Part shown: positions 25,017-33,458 of the stretch, piece after piece
Position numbering within the stretch: the stretch's first letter is position 1
How the letters are laid out: every line of letters starts with the position of its first letter
Origin: Ectothiorhodospiraceae bacterium
GTDB taxonomy: Bacteria > Pseudomonadota > Gammaproteobacteria > Nitrococcales > Aquisalimonadaceae
Direction: 5' to 3'
Length of the DNA stretch: 51,321 bases
NCBI GenBank assembly: GCA_003565775.1
Contig: PXAT01000096.1
Location: 1 to 51,321, forward strand
Translations under genes and position numbers: made by a program
The notes under the pieces: generated by a model
Told to the model about the DNA's origin: nothing
The model's database searches: none
What the model saw: only the letters and a program-made list of their open reading frames with translations

Positions 25017-26243
25017 TTGCCCATGCTCATGACCGTCTTCAGGGACCTGCGGCCAATCGCTCCCGCACTGTTTCTACTCTGGTGCCTCGGGGTCTATCTG
25101 CGGCTGACACTGATGGCGGCGGCGCCGCTGGCGCCGCGCATCGCTGATGATCTGGGCCTGGGCCAATCGGCGACCGGCGCACTGACCACGCTGCCGTTGC
25201 TGATGCTGGCCGTTGCAGCCATCGCCGGTTCCTTCATCGTGTCGCGGCTCGGTGCCCGCAGGACCGCCGTGCTCGCGCTTCTGCTGCTGGCCGGTGCGTC
25301 CGCGGCACGCGGTCTCTCGCCGTCGCTACCCTGGATACTGCTTGCCACCGCGGCCATGGGACTTGGCATTGCCGTGCTGCAGCCCACGCTGCCGGCGATG
25401 GTGAGAGAGAATTGCGCCGGCCAGATAGCGCTCGCGACCGCCATCTACACCAACGGCATGCTGGTCGGCGAGGTGATCGGTGCGGGCCTGACCCTGCCCC
25501 TGCTGATCCCGATCAGCGGCGACAACTGGCGGATCGCGATCATGCTCTGGTCCCTTCCGGCCATTCCGCTGCTGCTGTTTCTGCTGCGACGTCCGAGGCA
25601 TGCCGCGGACACGCAGGTGGCGCTTCCCGGGAGCTGGATTCCGGACTGGCGTGACCCGTTGCTATGGCATCTGGGATTGTTGATGGGCGCCACCGCGGCG
25701 CTGTTCTTCGGGACCAACGCTTACATGGCCAGCATCCTGTCGGTGCGTGACGAAGACAGTCTGCTGGCAGGCGGCCTGCTGTTGTTCAACAGCGCTCAGG
25801 TACTGGCCTCGTTACTGATGCTGGTATTCGCTCGCCGGCTGGCCCTGCGCAGCGGGCCGATCATCGTCATGATGAGCACGGCATCACTGGCCCTGTTGCC
25901 GTTTCTGCTGGGCGGCGGCTGGCCGGCACTGTGGTTCGCTTTTCTGGTCAGCCTGGCCAGCGGCACGCAACTGATCCTGCTGTTGTCGCTGCCACCGGCG
26001 CTGGCGCCTCGCGGCGGAACCGCAGCGATGGCCGCAGGCATGTTCACCATCGGTTACGGCAGCTGCTTCCTGGTGCCATTACTGGGCGGCGCCCTCGCGG
26101 ATTTACTGGGGGATCCCCGGTTGGCACTGGTGCCGGTGATCCTGTTCGGTGTCGCCATGAGTTGTAACGGCCGACGCCTGCGGACACAAATGGCGGAACG
26201 CCAGCGACTACGCCAGGAGATCGACGAGGGAATCGGCGAATGA
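25017..26243 (+). CDS. MFS transporter of the CynX/NimT family
   Basis: This 408-aa major facilitator has about twelve membrane segments and the inter-helix motif SRLGARRTAVLALLLLAG between TM2 and TM3. Its nearest look-alikes are CynX (cyanate) and NimT (nitroimidazole) transporters. The substrate cannot be told from sequence, and no cyanate genes are adjacent. The start could be TTG 25017 (AGGA 9 nt upstream), ATG 25023 or ATG 25029. It is transcribed alone and converges on the endonuclease-fold gene. Confidence 0.82.
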   Translation: MPMLMTVFRDLRPIAPALFLLWCLGVYLRLTLMAAAPLAPRIADDLGLGQSATGALTTLPLLMLAVAAIAGSFIVSRLGARRTAVLALLLLAGASAARGLSPSLPWILLATAAMGLGIAVLQPTLPAMVRENCAGQIALATAIYTNGMLVGEVIGAGLTLPLLIPISGDNWRIAIMLWSLPAIPLLLFLLRRPRHAADTQVALPGSWIPDWRDPLLWHLGLLMGATAALFFGTNAYMASILSVRDEDSLLAGGLLLFNSAQVLASLLMLVFARRLALRSGPIIVMMSTASLALLPFLLGGGWPALWFAFLVSLASGTQLILLLSLPPALAPRGGTAAMAAGMFTIGYGSCFLVPLLGGALADLLGDPRLALVPVILFGVAMSCNGRRLRTQMAERQRLRQEIDEGIGE

Positions 26244-26288
26244 CGGGCATTGAAAGGTCGACCTGCGGCCTGCGATGCAAGGGCTGCG

Positions 26289-27134
26289 CTACGGCACCAG
26301 GACGATCGAGTCAGGCAACTTGACGTCCATGCTGATCGGCAGGTGGTCGGATAGCGGGTAATCGAGCACCGCCGCCCGCTCCACGGTCAACGAGTCGGAC
26401 ACGAGAATATGATCGATATTCCGCCGCGGCGCCCAGCTCGGATAGGTATACAGGCTCGGCAGCGGCTCGCGCAGCGTCGTGGTATCGAGCAGATGGCGCA
26501 GCTCGCGACTGTCCGAGCGGCAATTGAGATCGCCCATGACCACCACGTGCTTGAGCTCCCGCACCAGACCGGCGACGTAAGCCAGCTGACGCATGCGGGT
26601 GCGCGAGCCCAGGGCGAGATGCATCAGGATGACATCCAGGTCGTCGCCCGGACCGCCGAAGGTAATGTGCAGGGCACCGCGGCCGGGGATCATGCCTGGC
26701 AGCGGATGTTCGCGGATGCGCAGGGCTCGATGGCGGCTGAGCAGACCGTTGCTGTGCCGTGCCAGACGGCCGATACGACGATTGGTCTGATCGTGCCAGT
26801 ACGGAAAGCCGGCACGCTCGCCCAGGTAGCGCGTCTGGTTGACGAAACCGCTACGCAGGCTGCCGGCATCCACTTCCTGCAGCCCGACCAGATCAAAGTC
26901 GCCGATCATGTCGGAGATCCGGTCGATATTGCCGGAGCGCTGCGGATGCGGCGTCAGCGTCTGCCAGCTCCGCATCAGGTAGTCACGGAAGCTGCTGGTG
27001 CGGATCCCGGTCTGGATGTTGTAGCTGAGTAGCCGGAGCGCATTGCCCGCGTTTCCGGCCGGCTCAACGGGGCACGACAGCTCGTCGGGCGCCACCTCCT
27101 GATCGGTGATCGACGACCGCTGGGTCATGCTCAC
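26289..27134 (-). CDS. Endonuclease/exonuclease/phosphatase-fold protein
   Basis: This 281-aa protein has the EEP fold of AP endonucleases, sphingomyelinases and inositol phosphatases. Visible motifs are RLLSYNIQTG, LVGLQEVD (metal-binding Glu), VVMGDLNCRSDS, NIDHILVS and SDHLPISMDV with the catalytic His. There is no signal peptide. The likely GTG start at 27134 overlaps the dsbA stop as GTGA; ATG 27128 is an alternative. A gene of this type following dsbA is common in related bacteria, but its substrate is not known. Confidence 0.85.
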   Translation of the reverse strand: MSMTQRSSITDQEVAPDELSCPVEPAGNAGNALRLLSYNIQTGIRTSSFRDYLMRSWQTLTPHPQRSGNIDRISDMIGDFDLVGLQEVDAGSLRSGFVNQTRYLGERAGFPYWHDQTNRRIGRLARHSNGLLSRHRALRIREHPLPGMIPGRGALHITFGGPGDDLDVILMHLALGSRTRMRQLAYVAGLVRELKHVVVMGDLNCRSDSRELRHLLDTTTLREPLPSLYTYPSWAPRRNIDHILVSDSLTVERAAVLDYPLSDHLPISMDVKLPDSIVLVP

Positions 27135-27760
27135 CGGCCGGCCTGACGCTCCTTTTCGACCAGATAGTCGACAATCTCGAGCATCCGCTCGAAGCTGCCG
27201 GCTAGCTCGGTATCGATATAGTAGCGACCGTTCACTCCCATGGATGGCGTTCGCTGGACACCGTGTCGGCTGGCGGACCGTTCGGCGGAACGCATGGCTC
27301 CATCAACGGCGAAACCATCCCACTGGGCCCGCACGTCTTCCAGATCTACGTCCTGCTCCTCGAAGATCGCTTCCAGCGACTCGCGCGATTCCAGCCGCTG
27401 ATTGCGGTCATGGAAGGCATGGAAGATGGCGCCGTGCACGGTATCGGTCACCTCCAGTGCGCTGGCGACCTGATAGGCCCGGGCCAGGTTCTCCCAGCTC
27501 GAGCGGAACACCACCGGGCTGCGCACCAGCTCCACGTCGTCGTCCAGTGTCTCGCTCCAGCGGTCGACCAGCGGATGAAAGGCATTACAGCCGGGGCACG
27601 CATAGGAAAAGAACTCGCGGACTTCGATTCGGTCGCCGGTCGACGTCCGGGCGTCGGACGACAGCACACGGTAGTCCTGCCCCTCCTCGAAGCTCTGGGC
27701 CATGGCCGAACCGGCCATCAACACCGACACCAGCAGACTGCCAAACCACTTGTTCATCAT
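27131..27760 (-). CDS. dsbA: DsbA-type periplasmic thiol:disulfide oxidase
   Basis: This protein of about 209 aa has a signal peptide ending GSAMAQ|SF, a thioredoxin-like fold with inserted helical domain, active site C55-P-G-C58 and a cis-Pro loop TPSMGVNG. DsbA introduces disulfides into exported proteins and is re-oxidised by DsbB, which is not in this window. The active site is CPGC rather than the CPHC of E. coli DsbA, which should lower its oxidising power. ATG 27760 has AGGAG 7 nt upstream. It lies downstream of the cytochrome maturation genes, whose haem-binding cysteines it may influence. Confidence 0.92.
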   Translation of the reverse strand: MMNKWFGSLLVSVLMAGSAMAQSFEEGQDYRVLSSDARTSTGDRIEVREFFSYACPGCNAFHPLVDRWSETLDDDVELVRSPVVFRSSWENLARAYQVASALEVTDTVHGAIFHAFHDRNQRLESRESLEAIFEEQDVDLEDVRAQWDGFAVDGAMRSAERSASRHGVQRTPSMGVNGRYYIDTELAGSFERMLEIVDYLVEKERQAGR

Positions 27761-27942
27761 TACCCGACTCCTTTCGCAAAGACTGGCGGATCGCCACATG
27801 GGTCACTAGTCGCTTGGATCGCGAAAACCCGGCCGGGTTCTGCCGAAAGGGCGAGCCTGACACTTCCTTACCTTGAGGCAGTGACAACCATCGCCGAGAG
27901 GGCTCTGCTCCTGCAGCGTCTGTGCCCCCTTGTGGAACCGGA

Positions 27943-27972
27943 CCCGTGACGCGGCGATTGCCGCGTCACGGG
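27943..27972. terminator. Perfect 13-bp hairpin after ccsB
   Basis: CCCGTGACGCGGC (27943-27955) and GCCGCGTCACGGG (27960-27972) pair perfectly around a GATT tetraloop, starting 14 bp after the ccsB stop. There is no T-run on either strand, so it is more likely a 3'-end stabilising or Rho-assisted structure than a standard terminator. The rest of the 225-bp gap to dsbA shows nothing clear beyond the dsbA ribosome-binding site. Confidence 0.55.
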
Positions 27973-27985
27973 AGGACACCTCCGG

Positions 27986-29149
27986 CTACAGTTCGCCGTA
28001 GGAATGCAGCCCGGACAGGAAGATGTTCACCCCGAGGAACGTGAAGGTGACCACAGCCACGCCGATAATCGCCCACCATGCCATGGGCACACCGCGCCAG
28101 CCCTTGGTGAACCGCAGGTGCAGCCAGGCGGCATAGTTCAGCCAGGTGATCAGTGACCAGGTTTCCTTGGGATCCCAGGACCAGTAGCCGCCCCAGGCTT
28201 CGGCCGCCCACAGCGCACCCAGAATGGTGGCGATGGTGAAGAAGGCGAACCCGAGGGCGATGTTCTTGTACATCAGGTCATCCATGACCTCGGCCGACGG
28301 CAGCCCGCGGCGTTTCCACGCTTCCGGGTTGCGCGCCTGGACGACGTAGGCCACGCCGACCATCCCCGCGATGGCGAAGGCGCCATAGGCCACGAAGTTG
28401 GTGGGTACGTGAATCTTCATCCACCAGCTCTGCAGCGCCGGAATCAGCGGCTCGATTTCGTGGGCGCCCTGGGCGAAGTGATACCAGAGCAGGAAACCGA
28501 TGGAGGCGCAGATGATGAGACCGACAAAACCGCCCATGGCGCGGGTCTTGTACCGGAACTCGTAATACAGATAGATCAGGCCGGTGGTGAAGGCGAACAG
28601 GACAAACACTTCGTAGAGGTTGGTGACCGGAATCCGGCCCACCTCCGGCGCGATCAGGTACGACTCCCACCAACGCACCAGCAGACCCACCAGGCCGGCG
28701 CCACTGGCAAGCCAGGTCAGCGCGGTGCCGACGCGCTCGAGAAACGGCGCGCGCAGCAGCAGTCCGGCGAAGTACACCGGTGTCGCCGCCAGGAACAGGG
28801 CGCACATCCACATGATGGCGGCCTGGCTGGACAACAGGTAATTGAGGAAGAAGTCCGACTGACCCGCTGCCAGGTCCGGGTAACGGGACAGGGAAAACAG
28901 CGTCACGACGGCCACGATGATGCTGAACAGCCGTGCCTGCTTCCACATCCAGCCGACGCCGACCAGGGTGGCCCAGCTCAGATACAGGATGCCCTGCTCG
29001 TAGCGGTCCATCCACGGCGCGAACTCGACGCTGGCATAGATGGTGCCGGCCAGAAACGCCAGCGCCCAGACCCAGTCGAAAGCCGACAGACGACGGAAGA
29101 ATCCGCGCTCGTCAAAGTCGGCCACCAGTGATTCCTGTGGCGTGCTCAT
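27986..29149 (-). CDS. ccsB: CcsB/CcsA System II cytochrome c haem-lyase subunit
   Basis: This 387-aa membrane protein has about eight hydrophobic segments and the haem-handling WWD-type signature WGGYWSWDPKETWSLITW near residues 310-330, with conserved histidines in flanking segments. With ResB it brings haem across the inner membrane and attaches it to CXXCH motifs. It follows resB by 11 bp and is the last gene of the c4-resB-ccsB operon. Annotations use both names, ccsA and ccsB, for this protein. Confidence 0.93.
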   Translation of the reverse strand: MSTPQESLVADFDERGFFRRLSAFDWVWALAFLAGTIYASVEFAPWMDRYEQGILYLSWATLVGVGWMWKQARLFSIIVAVVTLFSLSRYPDLAAGQSDFFLNYLLSSQAAIMWMCALFLAATPVYFAGLLLRAPFLERVGTALTWLASGAGLVGLLVRWWESYLIAPEVGRIPVTNLYEVFVLFAFTTGLIYLYYEFRYKTRAMGGFVGLIICASIGFLLWYHFAQGAHEIEPLIPALQSWWMKIHVPTNFVAYGAFAIAGMVGVAYVVQARNPEAWKRRGLPSAEVMDDLMYKNIALGFAFFTIATILGALWAAEAWGGYWSWDPKETWSLITWLNYAAWLHLRFTKGWRGVPMAWWAIIGVAVVTFTFLGVNIFLSGLHSYGEL

Positions 29150-29160
29150 GCTTGCCTACC

Positions 29161-31236
29161 TCATGCGTCGCCGGGCGGTTGCCGGCTTTTATGTGATTCT
29201 GACTCTGCCGCACGGAGTCTTGTATCGAATTCCTCGCCCAACTCGGCGAACTTGCGCTCGAAAGTCAGCGGATCCCGCTGGTTCGAGCCGGCTACCAGCA
29301 ACATGGTGCGCTCGCCATCGCGGCGGATCCAGCACCAGATACGCCGATGAGACACATAGAATAACAGCAGGATTCCAGCCACCAACAGGGCGCAACCCAG
29401 ATACACGATGTTGGCTCCGGGTGCCCGCGCGATCTGCAGACCGGTGGCCTGGCGATGATTGTAACTGTCGAGTTCGAGGAACAATGGCACGCCGTATTCG
29501 GCCAGCGCCGGAATCGTCGACAGCGCGTCCTGGAAGAACATCTGATCGCTCTCGCCCAGCTCGCGATCCGGATCATCGCCAGCCGCCCGCAGGGCATCAC
29601 TGAACGCCTCCCACAGCGTACGTTCCAGCACCAGTCGGGAGAACATCACCAGACTCTGCTGGGCGCCTTCCTCGCCCTGACTCGCCATCCGCGCTTCCAG
29701 ATCCGTCATCACCGCGCCAAAACCTTCGTCGAGCAACTGCCGCACCAGCTCGCGGCCGGTTGCCGCGACCTGCGGTACCAGCTCCTCCTGATTCAGCCCG
29801 AATTCCTGCATGGCAACGGCCGCGCCGCGTTCGGAGGCGTCCCGCAGGCGTTCCTCACTGCTCAGAATGTCGTTGAACATGAAGAAGGTATCCGGCCGGT
29901 CATTGGCGTCCGCCGGAATATGCAGGTAGCGGAACGGTTCCTGTGGCGCCGTGCGCATCCCGCTGAGGAAGAACCGACGCCCGTCGATCTCCACCGAACG
30001 CATGTAATTGTGAAACTCCCGCGCGCTGCCATCCGCGCCGCGCAGACGGTACTCGAACGACGGCCCGAGCTCTTCCATCTCGCGGCTTTCGACCCCCGGC
30101 ACGCGGCGCGTGTTGAAGGTCTCGAACTCGGTCAGCTCCAGGATCAGGCTGTTGCCGGCAATCTCGATTTCTTCGCGGTCACTGACGCGCTGCTCGATGT
30201 CGAGCGGGTCGGCCCCGTCACCCAGCAACGACCATCCACGCAAGGACAGCATCGAACCACCGTCCCCGAAGCTGGACTGGTAAATGGCATAACCATCAAT
30301 GATCAGGGGGTGATTGACCCGCAGGGTATGGTGGATCGGTTCGTCGATATTGTCGCCGGTAACAATCAGGTCGCTCTCGAACAGGCTCGGCTCGCCGGTA
30401 TCCCAATGTTCGACCCGGAACTCCTCGACCTCGATACGGAAGGGCAATTCCTGGACGATGTAGCCATCGCGCAGCGGCAGGAAGACAACCCGCGCACCAC
30501 CGCCCTCCGGGATATTGACCATGCCCCGGAACGAGCTGCGGCCCGGCGGAATCCGGCTTTCCTCGCCGATCTGCGAAACCGGAATGTTGCGCGTCTCCAG
30601 CGTGAGGTCGCCGGTCCATTCCCGGTACTTGAGCATCAGATTGCCGTCCAGCAGACCGCCGATACAGATCACCACGATGGCCAGATGGGTCAGGATGTAA
30701 CCGATCCGGTTGCTGGAGCCGGCCATGCCCGCAAGCAGGATCGCATCGCCATGATCCTTGCGACGCATCCGCAAACCGTTGTACTTCAGCGCCCGGGCCG
30801 CCACGGCCTCGACCTCGTCCGGTGCCAGCCGCGTCTGCCACTCCCGGTGGTTGGTGAAGGCGCGCAGCGAGCGTTCCTGCTGGTGCTCGCGGAACTTGCC
30901 CATCTCCCGGAGCATGCCCGGCGTCTGACGGGTCAGGCAGACCGAGACCGAGACCAGCAGGAAGCCCAGAATGCCGAGAAACCAGGTGGCGCTGTAGACG
31001 TCGTACAGGGCGAGCTTGTCAAAGATCGGGAACCAGAAGGGACCGAATTTGGACAGATAATCCTCGTACGGCTGATTCTGCTGCACCACCGTGCCGATCA
31101 CCGAGGCAATGGCGACCGCGACCAGCAGCGTGATGGCCAGGTTCATGGAACCCAGGAAGTTCAGCAGAATGCTGACGTTGCCGCGGCTCCGTCGCTGGCG
31201 ACGCGGCGCATCAATGTCTTGCGGGACGCTTGCCAT
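29161..31236 (-). CDS. resB: ResB/Ccs1 System II cytochrome c biogenesis protein
   Basis: This protein of about 691 aa has membrane segments near the N-terminus (MNLAITLLVAVAIASVIGTV), around residues 80-100 and 170-195, and near the C-terminus (ANIVYLGCALLVAGILLLFY), with a large periplasmic domain between the third and last. ResB forms the cytochrome c synthase with CcsB. The frame is open to 31296, but ATG 31236 follows AGGCAAGG and gives a normal cytoplasmic N-terminus. It is transcribed after cytochrome c4 and before ccsB. Confidence 0.93.
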   Translation of the reverse strand: MASVPQDIDAPRRQRRSRGNVSILLNFLGSMNLAITLLVAVAIASVIGTVVQQNQPYEDYLSKFGPFWFPIFDKLALYDVYSATWFLGILGFLLVSVSVCLTRQTPGMLREMGKFREHQQERSLRAFTNHREWQTRLAPDEVEAVAARALKYNGLRMRRKDHGDAILLAGMAGSSNRIGYILTHLAIVVICIGGLLDGNLMLKYREWTGDLTLETRNIPVSQIGEESRIPPGRSSFRGMVNIPEGGGARVVFLPLRDGYIVQELPFRIEVEEFRVEHWDTGEPSLFESDLIVTGDNIDEPIHHTLRVNHPLIIDGYAIYQSSFGDGGSMLSLRGWSLLGDGADPLDIEQRVSDREEIEIAGNSLILELTEFETFNTRRVPGVESREMEELGPSFEYRLRGADGSAREFHNYMRSVEIDGRRFFLSGMRTAPQEPFRYLHIPADANDRPDTFFMFNDILSSEERLRDASERGAAVAMQEFGLNQEELVPQVAATGRELVRQLLDEGFGAVMTDLEARMASQGEEGAQQSLVMFSRLVLERTLWEAFSDALRAAGDDPDRELGESDQMFFQDALSTIPALAEYGVPLFLELDSYNHRQATGLQIARAPGANIVYLGCALLVAGILLLFYVSHRRIWCWIRRDGERTMLLVAGSNQRDPLTFERKFAELGEEFDTRLRAAESESHKSRQPPGDA

Positions 31237-31404
31237 ACCTTGCCTGTCCTGATTGCTGCCACGCGAAAGCCGGGGATTCGGAGGCCGAAGGAGCACATTC
31301 GTACCTTTCAGCGGACAACGAATCCCCGGCTGGGTTCAAGCCATTGCAGTGCTGGACCGAGGGCAACCGCGATCGGTTACCCCGACAGAAAGATCACGAA
31401 CCGC

Positions 31405-32019
31405 CTAGTCCTTGGAGCGCCGATGCAGACCGTTCATGTACGAGGAAACCGCCTCGATTTCCTCGTCGGTGAGGCGTTCGGCAATGCTCTGCATCATGCT
31501 GTTGCGACGCTCGCCATCACGGTACTTGGTCAGCTGAATTGCCGAATAGGTCGCATGCTGACCGGCGATGGCCGGCCAGCCCGCTGCGGACATGCCGCCA
31601 CCGGCCGGGCCGTGGCAGGCCATGCAGGCCGCGACGCCCTTGTCGGGAATACCGCCGTGGTAGATTTCCTCGCCCAGGTCGACGAGGTCGGGGTCGGCCG
31701 CGCCGCTGGTAGACGGTGTCTGGGCGGCATAAAAAGCGGCCAGATCCTTCATGTCCTCGTCGCTGAGATCCTGTACCTGCTGCGCCATCAGCGCATTCTC
31801 GCGATCGCCCGATTGGTAGGCCTTCAGCTGCTCGTAAGTGTACCGGGCATTCTGCCCCGCCAGATTCGGCCACTCCGGGTTGCCGCTGATGCCATCGGCA
31901 CCATGACAGGCCGCGCACGACGCCGACAGTTCCTGACCCCGCGACACATCGCCGGCCAGGCTGACGGACGTGAGAGACAGGGCGAGACTCGCAAGAATAA
32001 GGCTCTGCCAGATCTTCAT
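31405..32019 (-). CDS. Dihaem cytochrome c4
   Basis: This protein of about 204 aa is exported by a signal peptide ending SVSLAG and has two cytochrome c domains, each with a haem site: C35-AAC-H39 and a second CMACH near residue 140. Distal Met ligands are expected. Cytochromes c4 carry electrons in the periplasm to terminal oxidases. Both ATG 32019 and GTG 32025 fit an upstream AGGAG. It is first in an operon with resB and ccsB, which mature it, and has a good sigma-70 promoter upstream. Confidence 0.94.
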   Translation of the reverse strand: MKIWQSLILASLALSLTSVSLAGDVSRGQELSASCAACHGADGISGNPEWPNLAGQNARYTYEQLKAYQSGDRENALMAQQVQDLSDEDMKDLAAFYAAQTPSTSGAADPDLVDLGEEIYHGGIPDKGVAACMACHGPAGGGMSAAGWPAIAGQHATYSAIQLTKYRDGERRNSMMQSIAERLTDEEIEAVSSYMNGLHRRSKD

Positions 32020-32102
32020 GGACACTTGAACTCCTGGGGCGGCTAGACAAGCCGGGGGAAACAGCGCCGCAAGGACGCCAGAGTGAAGACAAACCGATCA
32101 GT

Positions 32103-32131
32103 TTTATACCAGCGCAGCCCGAAACGGTCAA
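32103..32131 (-). promoter_or_regulatory. Sigma-70 promoter of the cytochrome c4-resB-ccsB operon
   Basis: On the minus strand TTGACC (32131-32126) and TATAAA (32108-32103) are exactly 17 bp apart, matching the consensus at 5 of 6 and 5 of 6 positions. The expected start of transcription is about 32096, some 75 nt before the c4 start codon. Confidence 0.75.
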
Positions 32132-32225
32132 TTGAGGCAAAACCACGTGAACCGCGCCCAAGACCTTGCATTGACGGGCATATCGCCCGGCCGCAGGGTA
32201 TCCTCCAGCCTTCCATGCAGAGACA

Positions 32226-32840
32226 GTGAAACCGGGCACCATGCAGACACGTTACCACCAGGCCCAATTTCTGATGAGCGCCGCCGAACTGGGCCAGTTG
32301 CCGCCGGATCAGGGCCGCGAAATCGCCTTCGCCGGACGCTCCAATGCCGGCAAGTCCAGCGCGCTGAATGTGCTGACCGGCCACAAGGGCCTGGCCCGGG
32401 TCAGCAAGACACCCGGGCGCACGCAATTGATCAACGTCTTTCCGTTATCCGACAACGAGGCCCTGATCGACCTGCCCGGCTATGGCTATGCCAAGGTGCC
32501 GGAGCGCGTGCGACGGCAATGGCAGGCGCTGCTGCCCAACTACCTGATGGAGCGGCAGGCACTGGTCGGTCTGATTCTGATCATGGACAGCCGCCACCCC
32601 TTGCGGGATTTCGATCAGCAGATGCTGGACTGGACCGGTGCTGCCGGCCTGCCTGTCCATATTCTCCTGAGCAAGGCGGACAAACTCAGCCGCGGTGCCG
32701 CCGGCAACACCCTGCAAGCGGTCCGCCGCGAACTGGAAACAAGGTCTCCACCGGTCAGTGTGCAACTGTTTTCGGCCCAGGATGGTCGCGGCACCGAGGA
32801 CGCCCACCGCGTCATGGACGCCTGGCTCGACCAGCCCTGA
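32226..32840 (+). CDS. engB: EngB/YihA ribosome-biogenesis GTPase
   Basis: This 204-aa TrmE-Era-type GTPase has P-loop GRSNAGKSS, switch region SKTPGRTQ, G3 DLPGYG and G4 SKADK. EngB acts late in 50S subunit assembly and is essential in many bacteria. The start may be GTG 32226 or ATG 32241 (199 aa); neither has a strong ribosome-binding site. It lies back to back with the c4 operon and converges on polA across a 618-bp gap, the arrangement found around spf in E. coli and ersA in Pseudomonas. Confidence 0.95.
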   Translation: MKPGTMQTRYHQAQFLMSAAELGQLPPDQGREIAFAGRSNAGKSSALNVLTGHKGLARVSKTPGRTQLINVFPLSDNEALIDLPGYGYAKVPERVRRQWQALLPNYLMERQALVGLILIMDSRHPLRDFDQQMLDWTGAAGLPVHILLSKADKLSRGAAGNTLQAVRRELETRSPPVSVQLFSAQDGRGTEDAHRVMDAWLDQP

Positions 32841-32858
32841 GGAAACGAAACACGGCCG

Positions 32859-32885
32859 GAACTTCATTGCGGTGCAACAGTCATA
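32859..32885 (+). promoter_or_regulatory. RpoE/AlgU-like promoter of the predicted sRNA
   Basis: GGAACTT (32858-32864) is a full match to the -35 of envelope-stress sigma factors (GAACTT). It is followed after 16 bp by TCATA (32881-32885), close to their -10 (TCtgA/TCaaA). It begins 18 bp after the engB stop. The predicted start is about 32891-32893. Confidence 0.6.
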
Positions 32886-32890
32886 ATGGA

Positions 32891-33016
32891 TGCGCCAGTG
32901 CCCGGCGCTGCCCGCTCCCTCCCCTTACGATCGAGCGGGCTTAAAGCGGCCTCTACCCCGGAGGTCGCGGATGTTGGCCCTGGTCTTTCCCCCGAAAGCC
33001 AGGGCCCTTTCTTTTC
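32891..33016 (+). ncRNA. Predicted sRNA in the engB-polA gap (Spot 42/ErsA position)
   Basis: About 125 nt with no coding potential folds by eye into three hairpins in a row. The first is GCCCGCT/AGCGGGC (32910-32916 with 32934-32940), with a 17-nt C-rich loop containing CCCTCCCC, complementary to Shine-Dalgarno sequences. The second is GCGGCCTC/GAGGTCGC (32946-32953 with 32961-32968) with loop TACCCCG. The third is a terminator stem GGCCCTGG/CCAGGGCC with inner CTTTC/GAAAG, followed by CTTTCTTTT. The gap between polA and engB holds spf (Spot 42) in enterics and the AlgU-dependent ErsA in Pseudomonas. Position, stress-type promoter, length and fold all fit an ErsA-like RNA. Homology by sequence was not tested. 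Confidence 0.68.
32976..33016 (+). terminator. Rho-independent terminator of the predicted sRNA
   Basis: The 8-bp stem GGCCCTGG (32976-32983) with CCAGGGCC (32999-33006) encloses a second perfect 5-bp stem, CTTTC (32985-32989) with GAAAG (32994-32998), and loop CCCC. It is followed by the pyrimidine run CTTTCTTTTCC. It would also stop read-through from engB. Confidence 0.8.
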
Positions 33017-33038
33017 CGCCCCGCATACCCCGATGATC

Positions 33039-33110
33039 AGGGAAACGTCGAGCTACTCGCACTCCCGTGTTGGAGTCCGCATTTTTCTCAAGACAAAGCG
33101 CGCTGCGCAA
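33039..33110. repeat. MITE end fragment, inverted, between sRNA and polA
   Basis: This 72-bp stretch matches the reverse complement of the right end of the 5129-5405 element. It starts AGGGAAACG, and the most conserved part is GTTGGAGTCCGCATTTT (33069-33085). Beyond 33110 the similarity ends. It is a decayed or partial copy. Together with the inverse-like end at 33432-33458 it may mark the limits of an older, diverged element of about 420 bp. Confidence 0.65.
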
Positions 33111-33431
33111 CGGTCGGGGTCATGCGGCTCAGCGGTTGGTTTCGATGCCGATCGGGCGGATGCCGGCTCCGGAACCGCCGTGAACCCATCCCTGGGGGCT
33201 TGACGATCGCGTCCCTGCGATCGACATTCCTCCGCCGACATCCGCCCGCCCGGCTTGATGCGGGTGGCTCCTGGGAGTGACGTGGCCTGGGCGGCGGCCC
33301 GAATCGGGCACTGCAGTTCTGGACGGGTTAACGGCGGTCCCGGAGAGGGAATGCCTGACCCCGGCTGGGCAACGCTCAGTGGGGTTGGCACTCGAACTGA
33401 AGCGCCCGACCGCTAGCGATGTCAGGCATAG

Positions 33432-33458
33432 GCGGGGGAATCGCTCAGTGTTTCCCTG
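33432..33458. repeat. Possible opposite terminal repeat next to the polA stop
   Basis: GAATCGCTCAGTGTTTCCCT (33438-33457) resembles the right end of the MITE (GAATACTTCAGCGTTTCCTT) and stands directly against the polA stop codon (33459-33461). With the fragment at 33039 it could bound a diverged relative of the element. The interval 33111-33431 holds a short hairpin, GATCGC-GTCCCT-GCGATC, and no convincing gene. Confidence 0.35.

Noticed and set aside
29455-32046. 863-codon open frame on the plus strand
   Set aside because: It is antisense to resB and cytochrome c4, whose products are unmistakable; its composition is that of a GC-rich shadow frame.
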